Shown piece after piece: positions 1 through 7,818 of a DNA stretch of 64,000 bases (positions are counted from its first letter, which is position 1; each line of letters starts with the position of its first letter). Source of the DNA: Exiguobacterium undae DSM 14481. GTDB taxonomy: Bacteria; Bacillota; Bacilli; Exiguobacteriales; Exiguobacteriaceae. The notes beneath the pieces are model-generated. The model was given only the letters and a program-made list of their open reading frames with translations, searched no databases and was not told the origin of the DNA. The stretch covers positions 1,846,398 through 1,910,397 of the forward strand of contig NZ_KK211187.1 of NCBI RefSeq assembly GCF_000620805.1, read 5' to 3'. Both the position numbers and the translations under genes were made by a program.

Positions 1-1
1 T

Positions 2-310
2 GTCGAGGGTAAGGCAGATGCTTTTGCTGATCGTATTGTCAAAGGCGTATCACCACCGTGGGATGTGCCGATGGATAATACGACCAAGAAATACGTAGCC
101 GGTCTTGTAAATAATTATGAAACAACTTTTAACGATTTTACATTCGGGAATGAGCAAAAAGACATTCCAAGATGGAGCAACTATATCCTAGGGCGAGATA
201 TCTTAAATCATTATTTGAAATCAAATCCAAATCTTTCAATCAAAGAGTGGACATATAAAGATGAACATGAAATCTTGAAAGACTATAAGTATCAAAACAT
301 CCTTGAATAA
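2..310 (+). CDS. DUF2268-like lipoprotein, C-terminal part (cut by window edge)
   Basis: The reading frame is open from base 2, so the gene begins upstream of the window and the ATG at 65 is internal. The visible 102 residues match the C-terminal third of the complete lipoprotein at 16518-17489 almost throughout, including the shared EGKADAFADRI stretch, GNxQKDIP, LGRDIL and the DYKYQNILE-like end. The EGKADAF segment probably carries a metal-ligand Glu of the DUF2268 Zn-protease fold; the HExxH part lies outside. It is therefore a paralogue of that gene. Function is inferred from the family only. Confidence 0.8.
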   Translation, partial: VEGKADAFADRIVKGVSPPWDVPMDNTTKKYVAGLVNNYETTFNDFTFGNEQKDIPRWSNYILGRDILNHYLKSNPNLSIKEWTYKDEHEILKDYKYQNILE

Positions 311-315
311 TGACT

Positions 316-368
316 AAAACGAGCAAAACACCTTCCCTTCTAATAGAGAAAGTATTTTGCTCGTTTTG
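316..368. terminator. Bidirectional terminator hairpin
   Basis: The arms AAAACGAGCAAAA (316-328) and TTTTGCTCGTTTT (355-367) are perfectly complementary, with A and T runs on both sides. It closes the DUF2268 gene. The truncated SUKH frame on the other strand reads into it. Confidence 0.8.
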
Positions 369-594
369 TTTTGAACGTTTGATTTTCAATTCCTTCATTC
401 ATTGAAACTGTTCGTCTGGTTGGTACAGGATACAAGCTCCATTCACCAAACTGTGCACCATTCGTCTGTAAAAAAAGGTCTTTGTATTCATATGGAAACA
501 AAACACCTAAGGCACGTTCTGCTTTTCTCAGTTCAACGGCTGATACCCCGGGCATTTTTGAATCGGGATGGAGGCGTTTAATGAGTTTGCTCAC
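340..594 (-). pseudogene. Truncated SMI1/KNR4 (SUKH) family gene
   Basis: The N-terminal half of a SUKH domain is recognisable: an ELRKAERALGVLFPYEY segment followed by LFLQTNGAQFGEW, the usual 'P.eyk.fl...nG' core. Family members normally run 130-160 residues, but this frame stops after 84, and its last dozen residues are encoded by the terminator hairpin at 316-368. The 3' half therefore seems to have been lost and the rest joined to that terminator. The start is probably GTG at 594, preceded by AGGAGCG at 603-609; the upstream ATG at 615 has no ribosome binding site. SUKH proteins often act as immunity proteins against toxins; this copy is probably not functional. Confidence 0.65.
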
Positions 595-620
595 GATATC
601 ATCGCTCCTGTCCATGTTGT

Positions 621-896
621 TTAGACGACTTCAGGCAACCAAATAATTAATACAAGTGACAGCACCGTTTTAGAAAATTGTTTTTTCTCCAGAAACCATG
701 GCAGTAACACCAGCCCGCCTAGCGTCATGGCAAGCAACACCAGCCCCAGATTAAAGTAATGCGCTCCCGCTGCTAACGGAATACTCATAATCCGAAAATC
801 TGCATTCGGAAAATAACCGAGTCGGGTAAAAAGTATATTTCCAAATACGCCGCCTACCATCAGCAGGATGGAGATGATCAACATTTTTTTCTTCAA
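621..896 (-). CDS. Small membrane protein, unknown function
   Basis: A 91-residue protein with three hydrophobic segments: residues 4-25, about 38-63 and 75-89. It begins with TTG at 896, nine bases after an AAAAGGGG ribosome binding site, and ends 26 bases before the likely start of the truncated SUKH gene, so the two were probably co-transcribed. No family was recognised. It resembles the many small multi-span proteins of Bacillales with no known role. Confidence 0.55.
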   Translation of the reverse strand: MKKKMLIISILLMVGGVFGNILFTRLGYFPNADFRIMSIPLAAGAHYFNLGLVLLAMTLGGLVLLPWFLEKKQFSKTVLSLVLIIWLPEVV

Positions 897-942
897 TATG
901 AACAGCCCCTTTTTAACATCTATGTATGATTTCTACCATATG

Positions 943-1269
943 TCATCCTAAAATCATTCCGAACACGAAAACGACCAAGGCCAACGTCAGCGACCAGACG
1001 ATGGTTTTCCTATTGTTCCCTTCAATTCGTTCATACCAGAGCGCAAAGATACTCATGACTAACAAGCCAAAGGACCGGTACAGCTTTTCCTCTGCAGCAT
1101 CCCACCCAAGCAACGCAGTCACACTCATCAGGACCAACAACAAAACGGTCACGCTGATACTGATCGTCCGGACACGACTATCGGGTTACAACCGATTAAA
1201 CAGAAAAGCCTCGACCGTTCCGATACAGGTAGCTATACACAGATAATACAAAACGTGCTCCACTCTCAT
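943..1269 (-). pseudogene. Small membrane protein gene with in-frame stop
   Basis: A good ribosome binding site (GGAGGA) precedes ATG at 1269. The frame encodes a hydrophobic N-terminus (MRVEHVLYYLCIATC) and then meets TAA at 1186-1188 after 27 codons. The same frame stays open afterwards to 943 and encodes two further membrane segments around VTVLLLVLMSVTALLGW and IVWSLTLALVVFVFGM. With the stop ignored it would be a coherent 108-residue membrane protein. Restart at a downstream GTG or ATG (1152) is possible but lacks a ribosome binding site. Most likely a nonsense-mutated gene. Confidence 0.6.
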
Positions 1270-1311
1270 TCCTCCATGTTCAGTTTCATCCTTCTTTTAC
1301 GTGTACCAGGA

Positions 1312-1995
1312 TCAATCGGTTTCGTCATCAAGTAGCCAGTCATCATTAATTTGCGAAATGACGGTCCCTTTCGGAAGCCGGGTCACCAGGTGTTCGATTG
1401 GTATATAGCTTTCATCGTTTGACAGCAGGTAAAAGCCGTTGCCATCGTGGGCAATTTTAAAACAGGTCATGTTCGAGTGCATGGTCAGAACACCAATCGG
1501 GCGAATCAGTTTCATTCGCCACCATTTTATCTCCCCCAACTTAAATGACAGATTGTCCGAGTACGAGATCGTGTAAAACAGATTTTCCGATGCCAGCCAG
1601 TAGGTTTTGTTCAGGACAAGACGCAGTTCTTCCGCATTTTGAACGGTAATCGTATAACACGGATGGTATTCCTTATAACGGACTTTCACATCTCCACTTC
1701 GAAACTGTGTATCTAAATCCAACACGACATACGAAAGCTTGTTTTGCTTGAAAAACGCGTCATGTTCTTCATGTAACTCGTACTCATCCACAAAACTGAC
1801 ATAGAGTGGAAACACCTGTTGATGGATTAAGAATTCGATTAAAAACTCTTTGTTTTCATCTGCTCCGTCTTTTTCAATTCGGCTTACATCAATGAAATAA
1901 GCTGTCTTCAACGCTCCACCCATTTCAAGCGGGTACCCTAAGTTCATCGCATCCTTTTCGATAATCTTTTCTTCCATAATCATGATTTCTGCCAT
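1312..1995 (-). CDS. Hypothetical protein, 227 residues
   Basis: A soluble acidic protein with no signal peptide or membrane span. ATG at 1995 follows a GAGGAGAAC ribosome binding site. The middle is rich in aromatic and charged residues (KVRYKEYHPCYTITVQ, GEIKWWRMKLIRP) and the end is acidic (DDWLLDDETD). No family was recognised. Its position among SUKH and other scattered immunity-like genes is compatible with an immunity or stress-related role, but nothing in the sequence shows that. Confidence 0.6.
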   Translation of the reverse strand: MAEIMIMEEKIIEKDAMNLGYPLEMGGALKTAYFIDVSRIEKDGADENKEFLIEFLIHQQVFPLYVSFVDEYELHEEHDAFFKQNKLSYVVLDLDTQFRSGDVKVRYKEYHPCYTITVQNAEELRLVLNKTYWLASENLFYTISYSDNLSFKLGEIKWWRMKLIRPIGVLTMHSNMTCFKIAHDGNGFYLLSNDESYIPIEHLVTRLPKGTVISQINDDWLLDDETD

Positions 1996-2135
1996 TTTGT
2001 TCTCCTCACCCCATCATCGTATCGTTCTATTCTTTTAAGCATAACGAACCTGGCTTAGGCTTTCCATTTTTTCTAGTATCCAGTATGCATTTTGATATAA
2101 TAAAAGAAGAACTGACATACGAAAGGATGAATTAT

Positions 2136-2357
2136 ATGTGGAAACCACTGTTGTTTTTTTCTGTTTGGCTCAGCCTTACCGTACCATTACAGTTAATTGC
2201 GGTCTTTACAATCTTCCAACCGCTCCTCGCTGTTGATAAGAGTGGCATCATCATGCTCGGTCTCCTCTTGCTTAGTACGATTGCAAATGTGTATCTTGCC
2301 ACACGTGTCTGGAAATGGATCGAAGATAAACTGTACAAACGAAAGACTTTCATGTGA
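2136..2357 (+). CDS. Small membrane protein, two spans
   Basis: 73 residues, with hydrophobic segments at about residues 4-29 and 37-60 and a basic C-terminal tail (KLYKRKTFM). The start was placed at ATG 2136 because GAAAGGA (2121-2127) then has eight bases of spacing; the in-frame ATGs at 2085 and 2127 are too far from or too close to it. It ends at the terminator shared with convergent hisS. Unknown function. Confidence 0.55.
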   Translation: MWKPLLFFSVWLSLTVPLQLIAVFTIFQPLLAVDKSGIIMLGLLLLSTIANVYLATRVWKWIEDKLYKRKTFM

Positions 2358-2407
2358 AAAACGCAGATCCTCTTGTTCACGGAAGAACAGAGCATGTGCG
2401 TTTTTTT
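2357..2407. terminator. Bidirectional terminator between small membrane gene and hisS
   Basis: AAAAACGCA (2357-2365) pairs with TGCGTTTTT (2397-2405), with a second pairing of TCTTGTTC and GAACAGAG inside. U-rich tails occur on both strands. Confidence 0.75.
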
Positions 2408-2415
2408 CGTTCACA

Positions 2416-3705
2416 TCAAATAAGGGATCTGACGGGATATTTGACACGTGTCGTTGCCCCGCTCGACATGTCTTTGATGTCAAAGAACCCGTTTTGAAGC
2501 TCGTTTTCGCCGAGGACGATGACTTCCGGAATCTGTTCCCGATTGGCCCGCTCCATCGCTTTATTGACCTTCTTCCCGGACAGTTCCACTTCGACGCGGC
2601 GCCCTGCTTTTCTCAAACGGACGGCCAGTTTCATCGCTTCCGGAATCGTGCCAACCGGAATGATATACAGATCCTTCGTCGCACGTTTCCCGACGCGCCC
2701 CGACTGTTCAAAGGCATACAAGATGACGTCCAAACCAAACGAGATGCCGACGGTCGAAAACGTCTGTCCGGATTTCAGCAATCCTCCGATTGCATTATCA
2801 TACCGGCCTCCGCTGCCGATGCTCGAGCGAATCGTACCGTCTTCCAAGAAAATTTCGTAAATCGTCCCCGTGTAGATCTCAAGCCCCCGTGCAAGGAACG
2901 GATTAAATCGGCACATGTCTGCAATGCCCAGCCGCACCAGATAAGACGACAATTCGTCTAGTTCCATCAAGCCCTGTTGCAGTTCGGGATTGTCCTGCTC
3001 GAGTCCTGTAAAGTACTCGATTGTCCATTCCGCTTTCGACTCAATGAACGACCGGATGTCTACAAGGCATTTCTCGGCCAACTCAAGTTCAACCAATTCA
3101 CGCATCATCGCTTCAATCGAAACCTTCTCCATCTTATCGAGCACGAGCAGCACACGATTCATTTTCTCTTCCGGCACTGCGAACTGTTGCAACAATCCGT
3201 ATAATAGCTTCCGGTTATTAAACTGAATCTCGACCGGAAGTTCGAGTTTCTGGAAGGCTTCGAGTGCCATCATCATCAGTTCCGCCTCTGCCGCTTGGGA
3301 TTCCACACCGACGATATCGACGTCACACTGGGTAAATTCACGGTACCTCCCGGCTTTGATCGGCCCGTCCCGGAAGACTTTCCCGATTTCATAGCGTTTG
3401 AACGGCATTGCAAGCGACGGATTCATGGCGACGACTTTCGCGAATGGAATCGTTAAATCATAACGTAACGCCAGCTCACGTTCTCCGCGGTCCGTCAACC
3501 GGTACATTTCCTGCAAAATTTCTGCTCCGCCCGCATATTTTGATGCCATCAACTCGGTATAATTCAAAATCGGAGTTTCGAGCGGACGGCACCCGTAAGC
3601 GATGAATGTATCTTCGAGCGTCCGCCGGATGGTCCGTTTGGCGTCCTCCTGATCCGGCAAATAATCCTGTGTCCCCTTAACATTTTGATAGTCCATTTTC
3701 CGCAT
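2416..3705 (-). CDS. hisS: Histidyl-tRNA synthetase
   Basis: A class II aminoacyl-tRNA synthetase that charges tRNA-His in the cytoplasm. The 429-residue length is normal. Visible family motifs are motif 2 (FRDGPIKAGRYREFTQCDVD), the histidine-binding LARGLEIYTGTIYE, GSGGRYD near motif 3, and the C-terminal anticodon-binding alpha/beta domain from about residue 330. ATG at 3705 follows AAGGAG with normal spacing. It stands alone rather than next to aspS as in B. subtilis. Its leader has a strong promoter, a His-rich leader peptide and an intrinsic terminator just before the ribosome binding site, so expression is probably set by attenuation in response to histidyl-tRNA supply. Confidence 0.96.
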   Translation of the reverse strand: MRKMDYQNVKGTQDYLPDQEDAKRTIRRTLEDTFIAYGCRPLETPILNYTELMASKYAGGAEILQEMYRLTDRGERELALRYDLTIPFAKVVAMNPSLAMPFKRYEIGKVFRDGPIKAGRYREFTQCDVDIVGVESQAAEAELMMMALEAFQKLELPVEIQFNNRKLLYGLLQQFAVPEEKMNRVLLVLDKMEKVSIEAMMRELVELELAEKCLVDIRSFIESKAEWTIEYFTGLEQDNPELQQGLMELDELSSYLVRLGIADMCRFNPFLARGLEIYTGTIYEIFLEDGTIRSSIGSGGRYDNAIGGLLKSGQTFSTVGISFGLDVILYAFEQSGRVGKRATKDLYIIPVGTIPEAMKLAVRLRKAGRRVEVELSGKKVNKAMERANREQIPEVIVLGENELQNGFFDIKDMSSGATTRVKYPVRSLI

Positions 3706-3725
3706 AATATTATCTCCTTTTTGTT

Positions 3726-3776
3726 AAAAAATAAAAAACCGCATAACCCTAAGCTCCTTGTCCGCTTAGTTATACG
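3726..3776 (-). terminator. Attenuator terminator in the hisS leader
   Basis: On the minus strand CGTATAACTAAGC pairs with GCTTAGGGTTATGCG (one G-U pair and a two-base bulge) around a short loop and is followed by TTTTTTATTTTTT. It lies between the leader peptide and the hisS ribosome binding site, so full-length hisS mRNA requires read-through. A second hairpin sits upstream: TAGTCTTGCTAT (from the leader stop codon) pairs with ATAGGAAGACTA. Confidence 0.75.
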
Positions 3777-3828
3777 ATTCACGATGAATAGTCTTCCTAT
3801 TTAGATATGCATTATATCCATAGCAAGA

Positions 3829-3879
3829 CTACTCGGTATGCTGATGTACATGTGTGACGACCGTCGATGGCATTCGCAT
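3829..3879 (-). CDS. hisS leader peptide (16 codons, His cluster)
   Basis: A short frame directly behind an excellent ribosome binding site, AGGAGGGG at 3885-3892, starts with ATG at 3879 and reads MRMPSTVVTHVHQHTE before TAG at 3829-3831. Three of the five codons HVHQH are His, placed just before the stop. The TAG is the first triplet of a 12-bp hairpin stem. This is the arrangement of amino-acid leader peptides in attenuation: a ribosome stalled on the His codons would cover the base of that stem. No T-box motif (TGGNACCGCG) is present in this leader. The regulatory role is inferred from arrangement and downstream gene. Confidence 0.65.
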   Translation of the reverse strand: MRMPSTVVTHVHQHTE

Positions 3880-3905
3880 ATGATCCCCTCCTGTGTATTG
3901 GGATA

Positions 3906-3934
3906 ATCATACGAATCCGATACACAATTGTCAA
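3906..3934 (-). promoter_or_regulatory. hisS promoter (sigma-A type)
   Basis: On the minus strand, TTGACA (3929-3934) and TATGAT (3906-3911) are separated by exactly 17 bases. Transcription should start near 3899, giving a leader of about 190 bases. Confidence 0.8.
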
Positions 3935-3957
3935 TTAATTACTTTATTAGTTTTGGC

Positions 3958-4059
3958 TTACATTTCTCGTTCAACCTCAACAATCAAGTAGACGTTTCCA
4001 TGCTCATCGAGCAAATCGAATTTGAATGCAATGTCGCGATAGCAGGCATTGGGACTCAT
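3958..4059 (-). other. 33-codon frame, possible gene remnant
   Basis: ATG at 4059 to TAA at 3958 encodes a fragment containing YRDIAFKFDLLDEHGNVYLI and ending EVEREM. The composition is protein-like, but there is no ribosome binding site and TGA lies two codons upstream in frame. It may be the tail of a lost gene upstream of the hisS promoter. The rest of 3960-4350 shows nothing convincing. Confidence 0.3.
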
Positions 4060-4353
4060 TGTTCATTGTGCCTGTAACCTTTCCGAAAAATATGTACAAA
4101 ATGAGTTGCATAATGTTGGAGTTCGAGAGATTAAAACGAACTATAGACACGATTCCTGCTTCAAAAGCTTTAATTTTCTACTCTTAAGTTTTTAGATAGA
4201 GTAAGAAAGAAAAAGAATGTGCAAGTGGAACTCATCCATTTTGACCCTTAATCTATTCTGTAATATATGAAAAATCATTCTTGTAAAAAAAGTAAAAAAT
4301 AGATCTGAAAATGTAAAAAAATGCATTGATCCGATTTACTTTCATACTATAGG

Positions 4354-4521
4354 GTGCTACATTTTTTAAGACGTCGTCATATAAGAACAACATCAGAAAA
4401 AACAGGCACGGCTACAGGAAAAATAGCTTCAGGACAAGTTAAAATTTCAGTTGGGGCGACTAACTCAAACCCATTCGTAGCTAACAGATCCGGATATAAC
4501 GATTTTTCAGTTGTAAAATAA
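4354..4521 (+). pseudogene. Remnant of a lactococcin 972-like bacteriocin gene
   Basis: The frame ending at TAA 4519-4521 encodes TTSEKTGTATGKIASGQVKI followed by SVGATNSNPF and a GYNDFSVVK end. The Gly/Ser/Thr/Asn-rich, Cys-free tail is like the mature part of lactococcin 972-family bacteriocins. No signal peptide or start with a ribosome binding site exists upstream (stop at 4327-4329), so the 5' half is missing. The strongest argument is context: a DUF1430 membrane protein and an ATPase follow directly, the known order in lactococcin 972 clusters. Identification by sequence alone is tentative. Confidence 0.4.
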
Positions 4522-4569
4522 TTAAAATCGTTACTTATTAGGAGCCTTTCTTCGATTCATTAGTAATTT

Positions 4570-4607
4570 AGCCCCATTAAAGCGTTCAAGCGTCGCTTTT
4601 TGGGGCT
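4570..4607 (+). terminator. Hairpin between bacteriocin remnant and DUF1430 gene
   Basis: AGCCCCA...AAAGCG pairs with CGCTTT...TGGGGCT. The stem is strong but only a short T run follows, so it may allow partial read-through into the transporter genes, as often seen after bacteriocin genes. Confidence 0.6.
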
Positions 4608-4693
4608 TTACTCGTTAAACTTTAACAATTAAAACCTCTAAATTGTTTTCTCAAAACAATTCGATCGTAAAACATTATAAATGGGGAAGTCTT

Positions 4694-6571
4694 ATGAAAA
4701 AAATATTCTTAGGAATCGGATTATTAGTTGGTGCATTTTCAGTATTCTTCTTTTTATTAGTTGCTGACAAAGATGTATATTTCAATGATGATACTGTGTA
4801 TGATTTCTCGTTATCAAAAAACATCTCCGGCGAAAAACTTACTCAAATCGCAAGCGAAACGAATATGATGATTCGTTTAGTAAAATTCAACGATATCAGT
4901 TTCGGAAGAAATCATTTAGATGTCACGTTGTTGAATCCTACTTCCGATGTTAAATTAGGACGTCAGCCAAGTATTTTTCCGGGAAATCAAATTATTTATT
5001 CTTCATACTCGCCAAATGAAAAGAAGAAAATAAAGTACTTCACTATTCAATCAAACGATGAACATAAAGTTAATCACTTCAAAGAGCAATTGTCGACCGC
5101 AGGATACGAAATGGTGAGTAGCACATCTGAACCGACAACTTTTAACATAAGTATGCTCTTTTCATCACTTAATTTTAAATTCTTCTCGTTATTGACTCTT
5201 TTGATTCTATTCAGCATTTCAACTTACTATATTCATCGCATAAAAGAAATCGGAATAAAAAAATTAAACGGATGGAATAATTTTCGTATTTCGTTTTCAT
5301 TAATTAAAAAACTTGTAATCCATTCATTCGGAGCTGCATTGTTGTTCGTTCTTCCTTTTGCTGTATACATTTCTGTCACTGATCTTAATGCATTAAAATC
5401 GTATGCTCTGATGTGTATCTACTTGTATCTCTTTTTAGCCATTATTTTTATCGGATCCAGCATAATTGGTTCACTATTTATTTCTAGATTAAACCAAGTG
5501 AATGCGATCAAAAATAATAAAAATAATAAAAAGTTGTTCTATGTTCTATTATTTTTCAAAGCAATCGTTGTAACTTTGTTAGTCTTATCGCTCGATACGA
5601 GCATAAAAGATATGAACAAACTGAATTCTTCGATAAATTCCATCAATCAGCTTGAGAAAAATACGTTTTACAAAGTCCAAACTGCATCTTCGCCAGAAGA
5701 GAAGGTCCATAAAGAGCTAGACCATTACATCGAATCATTAAATGATGAAGATATTTTCAACTACTCTCCGTCAGATGAGACAGTAGATATCAACCAACTG
5801 AAACAATTAGAGACCGAAGGCATGTCACAAAATCTCGAAAACATTCCTTTGACTATAGTCTCTCAAAATATTTTAAACGTCGTAAAGATTAAAGATCAGG
5901 ACGGAAGCATTTTAAAATCCGACGAAGTTCAGCCTTTTACTTTATTGGTGCCGGCTCATTACGAAAAAAATATCAAAGAGGTATTACAGTCTTTATCTCT
6001 AGGTAAAAAAACTAAAGTACATTATGTTAAAAACGGTCAAACACAAGAAAATCTATTATGGCCAGGCTCATACCTATTTGACACAATTACTTATGTCGCA
6101 CCTTTACAGAAGAGTTTGTATTTGAACTCAGGAGAAGTACTTTTTGATACATCCAGTGCTACCGCATTAATGAAAGAGATAGAATCAAAAGGTTATGATT
6201 CTGGCAGCATAGATGTAAAATCGATGAAAAGTGAATACAATCTTGCCAAAGGGAATCTTTCGATTGCTACTGTAGAATCGTTGTTCCATGTCATAATTAC
6301 CGGTTTCTCATTCTTGCTCTGTATCCTTTCAATCATTACGATTTTCTTAGAGTTTCGTAAAAAGGAGTTTGCGGTGAATCGACTTTTAGGTAAGAGACCG
6401 AAATCGCTAATAATGAGTTTTTTGATTTTTAATGGAGTAATTACGCTATTGATTGCAGCAGTAATTAACTGGATGCTGATCATTCTTTTCTTAATCGAAA
6501 TGATGCTATTCGTTATATTTATTAATAAATATATGAAAAATAAAGCTATTCTCGTCTTAAAAGGAGAATAA
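4694..6571 (+). CDS. DUF1430 bacteriocin-associated integral membrane protein
   Basis: This 625-residue protein fits the seven-span 'bacteriocin-associated integral membrane protein' family that partners an ATPase in immunity or export for lactococcin 972-type peptides. It has an N-terminal span (residues 3-24), an extracytoplasmic region to about 155, four spans at about 160-320, a second large outside region, and further spans at about 540-620, the FtsX/MacB-like layout. ATG at 4694 was chosen (signal-like MKKIFLGIGLLVGAF) after GGGGAAG; the earlier ATG at 4643 has no ribosome binding site. The gene is visibly AT-rich compared with its neighbours, suggesting horizontal origin. Its partner ATPase is frameshifted and the bacteriocin is truncated, so the module is probably inactive. 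Confidence 0.75.
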   Translation: MKKIFLGIGLLVGAFSVFFFLLVADKDVYFNDDTVYDFSLSKNISGEKLTQIASETNMMIRLVKFNDISFGRNHLDVTLLNPTSDVKLGRQPSIFPGNQIIYSSYSPNEKKKIKYFTIQSNDEHKVNHFKEQLSTAGYEMVSSTSEPTTFNISMLFSSLNFKFFSLLTLLILFSISTYYIHRIKEIGIKKLNGWNNFRISFSLIKKLVIHSFGAALLFVLPFAVYISVTDLNALKSYALMCIYLYLFLAIIFIGSSIIGSLFISRLNQVNAIKNNKNNKKLFYVLLFFKAIVVTLLVLSLDTSIKDMNKLNSSINSINQLEKNTFYKVQTASSPEEKVHKELDHYIESLNDEDIFNYSPSDETVDINQLKQLETEGMSQNLENIPLTIVSQNILNVVKIKDQDGSILKSDEVQPFTLLVPAHYEKNIKEVLQSLSLGKKTKVHYVKNGQTQENLLWPGSYLFDTITYVAPLQKSLYLNSGEVLFDTSSATALMKEIESKGYDSGSIDVKSMKSEYNLAKGNLSIATVESLFHVIITGFSFLLCILSIITIFLEFRKKEFAVNRLLGKRPKSLIMSFLIFNGVITLLIAAVINWMLIILFLIEMMLFVIFINKYMKNKAILVLKGE

Positions 6572-6590
6572 ATTAAAGGTAGGAATTGAA

Positions 6591-7216
6591 ATGGCGATAA
6601 TACAGCTTGAGAATATTACTAAAAAGTTCGAAGGTAAACATATTTTCAATGGTTTTAATCTATCTGTTGAAAAGGAGAATTTCTTGGCATAACAGGAAAA
6701 AGTGGAGCGGGAAAATCAACATTATTGAATATAATAGGACTGCTTGAGAATTGCGAGGGCGATGTGATTTTAAAGGGGAAAACATATAACGATATTCATT
6801 CAAAGAGTGCTCGAAAGGTCCTTGAAAAAGAGATCGGTTATTTGTTTCAGAACTTTGCGCTGATAGATGATTTCACGGTTTATGAAAATCTGAACATTGT
6901 TTTTAATAAAAAAAGCAAAAAAGAACGCAGAGATGTTATGGATCAAGAATTAAAGAAATTAGGACTTGAACATGTTCTAGATAAACCAATCTACCAACTT
7001 TCCGGAGGCGAACAACAACGGGTCGCACTAGTAAGATTAATCCTTAGTGAAAGTGAGATCATACTAGCAGATGAACCAACAGGGAGCTTGGATAGAGAGA
7101 ATAGTGATTTAATATTAAATCAGTTAAAAACATTAAATGCTGAAGGAAAAACGATTATTATGGTGAGTCACGATAAAAATGCCTTTAGTTATTGCAGTAG
7201 AATAGTGAATTTATAA
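6591..7216 (+). pseudogene. ABC transporter ATPase, frameshifted
   Basis: ATG at 6591, soon after the DUF1430 gene, opens a normal ATPase start (MAIIQLENITKKFEGKHIF), but the frame ends at TAA 6690-6692. Inserting one base in the AAAAGGAGAA run near 6671-6680 restores GEFLGITGKSGAGKST (Walker A), which runs into the long downstream frame holding the Q-loop (GYLFQNFAL), signature LSGGEQQRV, Walker B (IILADEPTGSLD) and the switch His (VSHDK). The downstream frame alone lacks Walker A and would be inactive. It is a MacB/LolD-like ATPase that would have energised the DUF1430 protein. A sequencing error in the short homopolymer cannot be excluded. Confidence 0.8.
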
Positions 7217-7290
7217 TACAACGAGTTGCTCTTTAAAAATAATCGTTCCTATCCACATCATAGGTAAAAATACGAATACCATACCTTGAT

Positions 7291-7340
7291 CAGGCTGCCC
7301 TCACACCGTATTTGACAGGTGTAACGGCAGCCTGATTCTT
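7291..7340 (+). terminator. Terminator after the ABC module
   Basis: CAGGCTGCC (7291-7299) pairs with GGCAGCCTG (7326-7334), with inner ACACC/GGTGT pairing; a T-rich tail follows. It marks the 3' end of the decayed bacteriocin module. Confidence 0.6.
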
Positions 7341-7444
7341 CTTGGATACATTCTTTAGATAGTGTATAACCTGCTTACAGACCTCTTATTGAAGGTGTTT
7401 TACATGTGTGTCATATCGCTAGGTCAGTCTAGTTTTATACTTTC

Positions 7445-7666
7445 TTAACCTCTTGGAGGAAACGGATCATTGCCGTACGAATCCTTATCGCGGATCTGCC
7501 CTTCCTTATTGTGAATGATCAGCTCAACCTGTTGATCCTTCGCAATTTTCCGTCCTGCTGCGATGGCTTCTTTTTGTGTCGGAAACCGTTCCGTTGCTTT
7601 TGAAGCCCCTTCCTCAATGACCTGATAACCGCCATCCGGATGTGGTGTAATATGCTGATTCGCCAT
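7445..7666 (-). CDS. DUF2188 family protein
   Basis: 73 residues with the family features: an N-terminal HITPHPDGGYQVIEEGASKA strand region, the KEAIAAGRKIA helix and a C-terminal VELIIHNKEGQIRDKDSYG. ATG at 7666 follows GGAAGTG. DUF2188 proteins are small soluble proteins of unknown function, widespread in Bacillota and often stress-induced. It is monocistronic. Confidence 0.8.
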   Translation of the reverse strand: MANQHITPHPDGGYQVIEEGASKATERFPTQKEAIAAGRKIAKDQQVELIIHNKEGQIRDKDSYGNDPFPPRG

Positions 7667-7818
7667 GAATTCACTTCCTTTTTAGTGGATCGTTTTATCC
7701 TGCTTCTATCCTTGTTACCCTTAACTAAAAGTCTTCATTCGTCTGGAAACAGTCTCCAGCGCATCGAAACCTTGTTCACTTAGCAGTACACGACAACCGC
7801 ACGGAGAGGAGCACTCGC

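Noticed and set aside
2197-2961. Long open frame antisense to hisS (254 codons)
   Set aside because: It lies wholly across the hisS coding strand, has no ribosome binding site and no plausible protein; it is a shadow of a highly conserved gene.
3720-3900. T-box riboswitch for hisS
   Set aside because: No TGGNACC-type motif is present; the leader peptide arrangement explains the region better.
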